Assembly (NCBI GenBank): GCA_963995525.1
Contig: OZ023207.1
Location: 31,910,866-31,974,865, forward strand
Direction of reading: 5' to 3'
Source: Escarpia spicata
Taxonomy: Eukaryota; Annelida; Polychaeta; Sabellida; Siboglinidae
Length of the DNA stretch: 64,000 nucleotides
The notes beneath the pieces were generated by a model, which was given only the letters and a program-made list of their open reading frames with translations, did no database searches and was not told the DNA's origin. Shown here piece by piece: positions 10,101 to 22,100 of this stretch (within the stretch, counting starts at the first letter, position 1; each line of letters starts with the position of its first letter). The position numbers and the translations under genes are program-made.

Positions 10101-13100
10101 ACCTCGGCACACACACATCTAGACACACACAAACATTGAGGTCACACCCCTTTCTTGTCTTACACACCTAGACACACACAAACATTGAGGTCACACCCCT
10201 TTCTTGTCTTACACACCTAGACACACACAAACATTGAGGTCACACCCCTTTCTTGTCTTACACACCTAGACACACACAAACATTGAGGTCACACCCCTTT
10301 CTTGTCTACCAGGGTTGGCACGTTTCTGTCCTCACGGTAGAAACTGTTCGGCAGATATACTTTCAACCCATCCGGCAGAACTATCTTTCTCCTCTAGTTT
10401 CTGCCTTTAGGTCCAAAAGAATCATATTTTTATACTTATTTATTTTACTATCTATATCCACATTCCTGATCCTTCTTACACCATTACTGTGTCATCCCGT
10501 GGTGTCACCCCAACAAGTTATCAAGACACAGACAGGTAGCAAACATGTCTTATCAGTTCACCCTACCACTGAAACAACAGCAAACTCTAACAGCTAGCCC
10601 TGTGAGTTAGATACGACAGTGGCAAGGTGCTTCAAAACATACACACAGACCTTGAGGAAGGTAAAAACATACACACAGACCTTGAGGAAGGCCAAAACAT
10701 ACACACAGACCTTGAGGAAGGGCAAAACATACACACAGACCTTGAGGAAGGCCAAAACACACACACACAGACCTTGAGGAAGGCCAAAACATACACACAG
10801 ACCTTGAGGAAGGCCAAAACATACACACAGACCTTGAGGAAGGTCAAAACATACACACAGACCTTGAGGAAGGCCAAAACACACACACAGACCTTGAGGA
10901 AGGCCAAAACATACACACAGACCTTGAGGAAGGTCAAAACATACACACAGACCTTGAGGAAGGTCAAAACATACACACAGACCTTGAGGAAGGTCAAAAC
11001 ATACACACAGACCTTGAGGAAGGCCAAAACATACACACAGACCTTGAGGAAGGCCAAAACATACACACAGACCTTGAGGAAGGCCAAAACACACACACAC
11101 AAACCTTGAGGAAGGCCAAAACATACACACAGACCTTGAGGAAGGTCAAAACATACACACAGACCTTGAGGAAGGTCAAAACATACACACAGACCTTGAG
11201 GAAGGTCAAAACATACACAGACCTTGAGGAAGGCCAAAACATACACACAGACCTTGAGGAAGGCCAAAACACACACACACACAGACCTTGAGGAAGGCCA
11301 AAACATACACACAGACCTTGAGGAAGGCCAAAACACACACACACACAGACCTTGAGGAAGGCCAAAACATACACACAGACTTTGAGGAAGGCCAAAACAC
11401 ACACACACAGACCTTGAGGAAGGCCAAAACATACACACAGACCTTGAGGAAGGCCAAAACACACACACAGACCTTGAGGAAGGCCAAAACACACACAGAC
11501 CTTGAGGAAGGCCAAAACACACACAGACCTTGAGGAAGGCCAAAACACACACAGACCTTGAGGAAGGCCAAAACACACACACGGACCTTGAGGAAGGCCA
11601 AAACACACACAGACCTTGAGGAAGGCCAAAACACACACAGACCTTGAGGAAGGCATGGAAGCGAGGCAGGTTCCTGTCGCAGTCTCTCAGAGTCTCCTTC
11701 GTGTTTGTGAAGTAATTCACAAACGGTGGGTAACACTTGGTGAGTGCGTCCGCCTGAAGCCAACGTCATAGGTGCACGGGTAACCCACCATTCCTATTAG
11801 TGTTTATAATAATATAAAACTTTATTTATACCCCATCAAATGCAGGACTAATGCCCTGTTCACGGGTGTTTCAAAAATCGGTAAATATCTAAGAAACATA
11901 AAATCGCATTTAAGATAAATGAATCAGAAAAAGAAGAAGCTAGCAAACACAATCCTAGTGTATATATATATATATATAAATAAACCTATGTATAGTAAAA
12001 TTATGGGTAAATTAAATGATAAAGCAAATGATTAGCAAAAGTGCTGAACAGCTAAACATACTGGATAAAAAACAAAAAATAAAACGCTAAATTACATTTT
12101 AATAAGTTGTTTAGTTACTAAAGTCTAATGCTAAGATAAATAAAACTAAAAAATAATTACAACTGTATGTATGAATAATAGAAAGGTTAACTGAGGTCTA
12201 ACTATCGGTTTAAGAATAGAAATGTCTTCAATAATGTTCCAAACTGCTGCTAGGCTTTCAGCGTCAGGTCAACACTAAGTAAGATCAAGGTTTCTTTGCG
12301 TATAACAATTATCCTTATGGCACAAATACTTTCTGTCCAGTGTTTCATGTAGAAAAACCTTTCTTCCTAGTTTATGCAAAATACGAGAAACTTACTCCCC
12401 TAGTTTCTGCAGAATACCAGAAACTTACTCCCTTAGTTTCTGCAGAATACCAGAAACTTACTCCCCTTGTTTCTACAGAATACCAGAAACTTACTCCCCT
12501 TGTTTCTGCAGAATATCAGAAACTTACTCCCCTATTTTCTGCAGAATACCAGAAACTTACTCCCCTAGTTTCTGCAGAATACCAGAAACTTACTCCCCTT
12601 GTTTCTGCAGAATATCAGAAACTTCCCCCCCTTGTTTCTGCAGAATACCAGAAACTTACCCCCCTTGTTTTTGCAGCATAACAAGACACACACAAAATTG
12701 TGTAAAAAGCTAGATTTGTAAACATATATTTTTAGAGCAGCTTTATGCAACAAATTTTATTTAGTAGATACTGGCAGTATATATTTAAGACATCATCAGT
12801 GTTTCCCCTGGGTAAAATGATGGGTGAGGTGGTAGGGGTAGGGTATGCGAGCGCCGCAGGCGCGAAGCGTTGCTAGGGGGTCCGAGATTTTTTAATACTA
12901 GCTTTAAAATGGTGCATTCTGATGTACGTTTTAACCTTTACTATTGAATATAGAGGGGAAGATATAAAACAAGACACTACTTGTGTAGTAATGTAGTAAT
13001 CATGAGTGATAAAAGTCAGTAATCATGACTGTTTCATCGTGTTGAGGTGTGGTTTCCACTTGACCACTGGTACTTGGTTATGGTTATGTTTTTCTTTCAC

Positions 13101-16100
13101 TAACCTTAGGCCTTGTTTGTTACCTCGCTGACAGAGTCAGTAAAAAAGTAAAAGGTTAAGTTCTTATATAGCGCTGGACTGCTGAAAGCGCTTTACACTT
13201 TACTCCCTGGCAGACCTGTTCAGTCGAACACCATCTCGACTTCTCTGGGAAGCATCCAGGGGTATCATCTGAAGACTCTTTCATCATCACCTTTAAATAA
13301 TTTTAATATCATAATAATATGGTAAATTGGTGGTTTATGTTCAAAAGATATTTTATTTGTTGCTAGAATGCTATACAATTTATTAAACAGTGATTTCTGG
13401 AATGCCACAAAAGTATATTTCTATTATATTAATCGCAAGAACGTTTCTCAAATTGTGTCCTTTTTATAAAACGTTGTTTAGTATATCCAATTACTGTGCA
13501 AACATATCATTGACATTGTCTAACCCAAGTTATTGATAACCCGTTAGTATGCACGGTTTTGGGTAGTAGGCATTTTTTATGAGATGTGAACTTCGGTGGT
13601 TGATGTTCGTAAGTATTTCACTCAAATCAACTTTCCCAAAAATTTGTTTGCACAACTTTGTCGGAATATGTATCATATATTTAGCACAAAGACATTTTAC
13701 GAATCACATTCCTTATTTTGCTCAAACAAAACCGCATAGCCATAGAACATGTTATTAGTTGAATAGACTTGTGCCTTTTTTAATTGTGGGCATTTGCGTC
13801 GAATCCGGACCAACTTTGATTTCGACGTTATAACTTGAGTTTTGCTTAACTTTGATACATCAGTGAGATACACTGTACTTCCATCATATAGCATTATCCT
13901 AGGCATATTTACCTTTAAGTACATTGTGAATCATTGTGTCTTACGTCCATTTGAGGCGTAAATAGCGCCCCGGTTTGTATCAACATACGCTGTTGTATAC
14001 TGTATCTCTCATTTTACGCGCGCTGTGCGGTAACGCATGGCCACAAGCTCAGCGGCACAGATTAACGCAAACCGGGTCGCTATTTGAGCTTCAACAGGGT
14101 CCAGATTCGATACAAGTGCCGATTAGTGAATAGGATGCACGGTCTTTATTTAAGCTTCAAAAGAGTCCGGATTCGACACAAGTGACGTAGTGCCATCTGC
14201 CTGCAAGGTTTTCACTCCCACCACCGTCATAAACCAAAACGCAAGTTACGTTTGGGCGCCATTTTACATGAATGTCTAGATTTCTAGTATGTCGAAATTC
14301 CGCAAGGTGTCACCATTGGAGACACCGGGGATCCCGCAGGAATATTCAGTGATTGGTCAACTGACATCTTTCACGTTGTCCAATGGAGTTAAATCCTAAC
14401 TGCTCTGAGCGACGTTGCTACAAATCTGTGATTATGCAGGAATATAAGTGACTTTGTGATATAATTTCGCCCGCTCACTGACGCTGAATATATCGCGAAA
14501 GAAAAAAAAAAATGGGCGTATGACGTAGCTACGAGGCGGCAATTTCGGGTGAGGCGGCATAGAACGGCGAGGCGGCCCGCCTCGCTTGTTATATACCAGG
14601 GGAAACACTGCATCATTATTATTATATTTTCAGTACTTTAAGAAACAAATTTAAGAGGTCAATTTCCACACGTAATGATTACAGACAAGCTGTAATCACA
14701 AGCAGCCGTGGAAATCTAGGACCAGTATCGAGGCTTGCCACACCCTGACACACAGGGGACAGAAGGTTAACAAGTAACTGCCCCGAGTGTGGTCGGTGAC
14801 ACATGACGTGTCATGACGTCGACTCACGTGTCGCAGGAAGACGTCACCAACAAGACTCTCCTCCTTCCAGTTGTTCACAAGTTCGTTCAGTTCATCCCTC
14901 ATCTTGATGTGTACGTTGTAGATGGGAGGGATCTCACCAAAGATGATCTTCACCGTGGGTGGATCAAGGATGGGGCCTCCGGGCTGGTCAGGGCGTTCAA
15001 TCTCCTCCTTGAACACCTACGGGGGCAAACAGGGACAAAATGACAGGAGGGCACATAAGTCTGTTAAGTCCCAAAAACATGCTACCTGTCTACAGTGGGT
15101 CTTGTTCAAGCACTGATGTCATGTGACGCTGCTCAGATTTTGGCATAATGATCTGGTTGTAGATGGCGGGCAGGTGGTATCCTTAATCTCAGTTCATTGT
15201 AGGGGCTCTCTGTTTGATGTAGGTATAGTATTCAGATATAATTCAACCAAGAAAACCAAGATTTGTCAAAAGTTAGAGTCAAATGTTACAATATAACCCA
15301 GAATAAGACCTACTTATATGTTTACCTTCAAACAAATCGGTAGAGTGCTCACTTAGCATGTGAGGGGCATATACGTATATACATATACATTATAAAATAA
15401 TAATTACATTTCAGTGATACCATCTGTTTTATTGTGTGCTTAACCCTCTCGTGGTCAGAACGCCCGAATCAACCCGACTCCCACTCACGGCCAGAACGCC
15501 TGAATACGCCCGAATACAGGGGCACATTTAAACTGGTACCGTGAAACAGTGTCATCCAATAACGGCAATTTATTTCAGCAGTTAGCATATAATAATATTG
15601 AAGTTTAACTGGGAAGCATCAAAAATGAGAAATGATGGCGATTTCCGTGGCTCAGACCTGCCTACCCCAAAAAAATCCTGTCAGTAATCCATCTTCCCAT
15701 TTACACTGATTTTCAGGAATATACGCTTCCTGTCAGTAATGCAGAACCACCATGTAAGATATTGTCACCGGAGGGGGGGGGGGTAGCGACAGGTCAAACC
15801 CATTAGTTACGGTATCATCAACATCACGTACACTCTAGCCTACTCAACTCTAGTATGATAAATGGATGGACCAAAACCATTACATTACAGTTACACTGTC
15901 ATCGACATCGCCTAGACTGTAGTAACTGTATGATAGGCTGTAAATTATACACTAAACTCCTCAATAAATACACTAACTTAGTCTTAGTACACTACAAGTA
16001 CAACACTCACTACATTTTTGCATTACACATTTCTTTTGGGTTGGCGGTGGTGTCGTTTCGCTGTCATCCATCATTTCGTGCAGCGTGACTTCGTTTTGTT

Positions 16101-19100
16101 TGATCGTGGAAATGCCAATTTGTCATAACGTTGTTTCCTATTGGTTAGATTACGACCAGACTCAGCGAATGAAAAACCATATCACAACATGCTGCATACA
16201 TATGCTGCCACCTGTTGAATATAGTGGAAACTAAATTTTAGTGATTGGCAAACATGGTGACAGTCCGTAATATTTTCATCCCTCGCCGTAATACCGTAAT
16301 TTGAGGTGACTTTCCGGAATGATTCCAGACAATCCGGAATGGTAGGCAGGTCTGGTGGCTAAATAGCGCCAACCACCACACGGTTTTGTAGTCGAACGCA
16401 GCGACACACAATTTCCGGTCCTTCTTTTACGCCACGCAGTGAATATTTTAATGGTGATTTTCAGCCAATGAGATTAAAGTTTAACATTTGCTGCGGGCAT
16501 AAACATGGAAGCACCCAGGAATTATTCCGAAACATGCTTCCGCAGGCGATTTCTACGATTAAATGCTAACTTTTGAGCGGTCTATTTTGTTGTAAAGAAG
16601 TATTAATGCGCCGCGCAACGAAGCGGGTGGTGTTTTTTAGCTTTGATGTAATTCTCGACATTGTCATTATGTCGAACTCCAGTAATTCGGACTTTGATGG
16701 GATTTTTGAATCGAGTTTATAACGAACGCTGCCATCGAAGGGGAATGTTTTGCACCATGATTACGCATTTTAAATATAACACCAACTTAATAGTTCAGAC
16801 GGGATGACGGCTATGATCACAAAGAACGCCATTTTGTATAAAATATTGAAACTACATGCACTCTGAAAAACTGAAATTATTTCAGTTTTATTTACCATAG
16901 ACATTTAACGCTCTCAAGGCCAGATTAATGCAAATATGTGCCTGTTATTGAATCCTATTAAATCAAGAGAATGTGCTGTGAGTGAATCATGTGATATACT
17001 CGGGTTGCATGAATGCAAATAAATAAATAATTTTTGATCCGACTCAAGTAAATTTTTCACATTTGAAGAACTAATTCCTGGTGTAACTAGCCAAGTATGT
17101 GACATATATGTCAATTTATTACCCAAATATGAATTGCTAAAGTTTGACAAAAATAAAATACTTAAATAATTTTCAACAATTCATTTTTAAAAATATTTTT
17201 CATTAATAATTAGCGGTTACATGCTGCGTATCAAATGTTCACAAATTACTATGCTACAGAATGGAAAACTAATTAAATGTCTATGGTAAATAAAACTGAA
17301 ATAATTTAAGTTTTTCAGAGTGCATGTATTTTCAAGATTTTATACAAAATGGCGTTCTTTATGATCATAGCCGTCATCCCGTCTGAACTATTAAGTTTGT
17401 GTTATATTTAAAATGCGTAATCATAATACAAAACATTCCCCTTCGATGGCAGCGTTCGTTATAAACTCGATTGGAAAATCCCATCAAAGTCCGAATTACT
17501 GGAGTTCGACATAATGAAAATGTCGAGAATTACAACAAAGCTAAAAAACACCACCCGCTTCGTTGCGCGGCGCATTAATATTTTTTTTACAACAAAATAG
17601 ACCGCTCAAAAGTTAGCATTTAATCGTAGAAATCGCCTGCGGACGCGTGTTTTGGAATAACTCCTGGGTGCTTCCATGTTTATGCCCGCAGCAAATGTTA
17701 AACTTTAATCTCATTGGCTGAAAATCACCATTAAAATATTCACTGCGTGACGTAAAAGAGGGACCGGAAATTGTGTGTCGCTGCGTTCAACTACAAAACC
17801 GCTTGGTGGTTGGCGCTATTTAGTCACTGAAATCGCCATCATATCTCACTTTTGATGCTTCCCAGTGAAACTTCAATATTATTATATGCTAACTGCCGAA
17901 ATAAATTGCCGTTATTGGATGACACTGTTTCGCGGTACCAGTTTAAATGTGCCCCTGTATTCGGGTTGATTCGGGCATTCTGGCGTGAGGCATACTCGGG
18001 TTGATTCGGGCGTTCTGACCATGTAACCACTAATTATTAATGAAAAATATTTAAAAAAATGAATTGTTGAAAATTATTTAAGTATTTTATTTTTGTCAAA
18101 CTTAGTAATTCATATTTGGATAATAAATTGACATATATGTCACATACTTGGTTAGTTACACCAGTAATTAGTTCTTCAGATGTAGTTAAAATTTTATTTG
18201 AATCGGATAAAAAATTATTTATTTATTTGCATTCATGCAACCCGAGTATATCGCATGATTCACTCACAGCACATTCTCTCGATTTAATAGGATTCAATAA
18301 CAGGCACATATTTCCATTAATCTGGCCTTGAGAGGGTTAAATTAGAACACATATGGCCCCCTTTTCTCTCCTCTAGTAACTTGACTATTACACACATAAA
18401 CCACACACAATGAAATTCCGCGTAATCAACATTTTAACACAGGAATAGCATTTTCGAACGGAACCTCTGTGATCGCGGAAAGAATAGAATCACCAACACC
18501 GTAAATGATACTAACCTTAGTGGCAATATTTTTAAACAAACATGATTAATGTGCAACGGTATTCAAGTATTTGAATTGCAACTTGCCAATATGCCATTTT
18601 TAAACAGAAAATGTGTCACAAAAAACATAATTTTGAAACTGAAACTGAATTTGCCTTTTTTGATACTGAAAATCAGTGTCCCAATATACGCACGTACAGA
18701 AACACTGACCTTGAGTATTGTGTTTAGTATTCCAACATAGTTCTTTTCCGTCTGAAACAATTCCAGGACAATCTGTAGTCGTTTCGATGTCCGACTCTCT
18801 TTTACCGCCGATGCCACTAGATGGCAGCCCGAGCTTGACCCTGGGGTCGTAGTGCCATGCCGTGATGAAGGCGTACTTTTTCCACTGCAGGGTGTCACAT
18901 GACTTCTGGACTCAAGGTCATAGTCTGTGATCACTGGTGAGGACAAATTATCCAGATATACATGTGAGTGTTGAATGTTTCCGGATTTAGGCCAAATATG
19001 CATTTGTGAATTAAACACAAGCATGCTTTATTTCAAAATGATAATATAAAAATGTAAAATACATAATTTGATCAAAGCACTAGTTTGCTGTATGTTGTTT

Positions 19101-22100
19101 ACCTGTTTCTCAAAGAGCATCGTGACTGAATGCATCTACTCTGGTCACTGAGTATTGGTTTTTCTTAATTACATGGCAGATATTCACAGACAAACAATTC
19201 ATTAATGCAAATGTTTCAGCCGCCCACAAATTTACATTAGTCTGGTCCCTATGACAGGGCAGTGAAATGGCCATTAATAGGTGCTTGGCATGTAGTTTAT
19301 ATCAATTACTACAGATTTTTACAGTGACCCTGGTGTCAGTTCCAAAAGATATTTTCACAAAACCTGCTTTACCAATATATTAAAAGCCATAAGTTTGTCT
19401 ATATCTATATATATAGATATGTAAATCGTCCCATACCTTGATTCGGGGTGGCCGACGTGTCAGCCGTTGTGTCGAGAAACGACGCACCGAAGGACATGCG
19501 AGCGACCTCGTTTGACCTGCGTTTAAACATGAGTGTGTTGACCTCTCCTTCGGAGGCGAGCTGCGCCAGATTCTCCTTGAGTCGCTTCCGTTTGCGAGAT
19601 TTGGACACCCCAACAGAAGATGGCGTCCCAACTGACATAGGGTTGCCAATGACAACGTCCTCTATCACCTAGTGGAACATAATGAAACTATAACTCGGAC
19701 TAATTCTGAATAGACTCCATCAACTCACCCCGGCCACCAACTGACTCCACCCACCAACTGACCCCGGCCACCAACTGACTCCACCCACCAACTGACCCCG
19801 CCTACCGGCTGACAAGGCCCACCAACTGACTCCACTTATCAATGATCAACAGAATTTACCGACCGACTTAATCTATCAACTGCCTCCGCCCATCAACTGC
19901 CTTTAGCCAACCTGATGATGTTCTGACAATGTCTGAGATTACCAATACCGTAATGTATACATACTTCTTAACAAAACATGCTATAGAAATCTATAGAATA
20001 TATGCTATAGGAAAATTCTTTATGATTTTTGCGCAAGATTTTATAGAATATTCTGCAGAATTCTATAGAGTAGTAATGTGGCTATAGATTTTCTATAGAA
20101 CTTTATAGAAAATGGAAACGATAATAAACATTTTATAGAATTCTACAGAAAATCTGTAGAAAATTTTGCTAAGGGACATACGTACATGTGATATGATATT
20201 GTATAGTATTACAGCAAAATTTTCAAACTCACCGAAACGAAGGTGTAGAGTGACTCGTCAGCGCATACATCCATCTGAATGCTTGCCCAGAACCACTGGT
20301 AACCATGACAACAAATAAACAATACAATTTAAATACAAAACTGAGCAGCAGAAGTGACAAATTCATTAGTTTCAGAAGGTAAGATTAAATCACATTATAT
20401 AACAGCTGGCTTATACATGAGTTTCGTTTGGCCGATTTATTTGGCGACCCAAAGATGCAGAATAACGTACAATTGAATTGTGCGAGATTGTATCCACACT
20501 AGTTCGATGAAAGTTAACGATAGGTGAATCTGCAGTCAGCCACCGCTTTAATATCAGGATCATATCAGGTCATAATTTTCTCAGACAAAATCATTTTACA
20601 AATACCAGCCTTGAATGTTGTTTACATGATCAATTCTCGAGCGCAATAAAGTGGACAAAAAGTACTCGTTTAAACCAGTCTTCGCAGTTAGCCGAGTCAC
20701 AACTGACATACAACATACTAATAAATGATGTGAACCAGGGGCTTAGTCACAGACCTGCCTGCCTGTCTTCAAGACTGGCAGACACTGGCCAAGACTGGTA
20801 ATTACAATTAACAACTGATAAGACGGGTGACATTTGGAGGGGCCAGCTAGCCACCAAATTAACTAGTAGTTCCAAGTCTAGGGACCAACATTAATGACTA
20901 TCATTGACATGATTTGTAGTGAAACAAATCGAATGGACCAGTATTAATCAAATAAATGGCTCAAATTACACTGGTTTCTCATTGAAACAAAATTTAATTG
21001 GCCAATATTGACTGTGATTAAAATTAACGGCTACTATTCAATCAGTTCGCACACTAAAAGGCACAATTTTGATTAATTCAAGACTGGCAAAAAGTTATTT
21101 CTGGCCAAGGGCCTGTTGTGAACTAGATTGTATAAACATGTCACCTCAGACTTGACAACGAGTAGTTTTGGATGAGTGTCGAACGGTATCGTCTTGACTG
21201 AGTGTTCAGCCACCACCAGGTGCGTGCAGGTCGGTGCGCCCGCCTCCGCACATGTACCACCTGGCGGACAAATCTGGAATTAATGCTCCTGCTAAACGTG
21301 TCTCGTTCTCTCTAAAATTCCTGTGAAATTACATTAACTAACTTCAAAACAGTTCCATTTTATTATCTACCAACAGTCTGTTCCACTGATGAAGCTTACA
21401 CAAAGGAACTACACAAAACTACAAAACTTGTACAAACGAGCTAACACACCAAACTACATACAAAACTTGTACAAACAAGCTAACACACCAAACTACATAC
21501 AAAACTTGTACAAACAAGCTAACACACCAAACTACATACAAAACTTGTACAAACGAGCTAACATACCAAACTACATACAAAACTTGTACAAACAAGCTAA
21601 CACACCAAACTACATACAAAACTTGTACAAACGAGCTAACACACCAAACTACATACAAAACTTGTACAAACGAGCTAACACACCAAACTACATACAAAAC
21701 TTGTACAAACGAGCTAACATACCAAACTACATACAAAACTTGCACAAACGAGCTAACACACCAAACTACATACAAAACTTGTACAAACGAGCTAACACAC
21801 CAAACTACATACAAAACTTGTACAAACGAGCTAACACACCAAACTACATACAAAACTTGTACAAACGAGCTAACACACCAAACTACATACAAAACTTGTA
21901 CAAACGAGCTAACACACCAAACTACATACAAAACTTGTACAAACGAGCTAACACACCAAACTACACATAAAACTTGTACAAACGAGCTAACACACCAAAC
22001 TACACACAAAACTTGTACAAACGAGCTAACACATCAAACTACATACAAAACTTGTACAAACGAGCTAACACACCAAACTACACACAAAACTTGTACAAAC

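Larger units (their letters stand above)
15444..18336 (+). mobile_element. piggyBac-like element A, interrupted by two insertions
   Basis: Begins TTAA-CCCTCTCGTGGTCAGAAC (TTAA 15440-15443) and ends CTGGCCTTGAGAGGG-TTAA (18337-18340). The terminal CCCTCTC/GAGAGGG with TTAA is typical of piggyBac-type insertion. Compared with the intact copy at 22973-23822, the body is split. A 702-bp unrelated element sits at 15653-16354, and an inverted second copy (16909-18020) replaces a few dozen bases. Only a decayed reading frame with SSNSDFDGIF (16670-16720), also present in the other copies, might be a transposase relic. Confidence 0.75.

Noticed and set aside
7598..10132. Open frames of 844 and 770 codons encoding Cys-rich repeats
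   Set aside because: They are shadows of the 51-bp array derived from the ECT2 exon 14 acceptor. The true exon uses a third frame that contains TAG in each unit.
10594..11769. Overlapping frames of 160-362 codons (Cys/Phe/Leu/Pro repeats)
   Set aside because: Read-through of ECT2 exon 13 into the donor-derived array. Only 11643-11753 is supported as exon.
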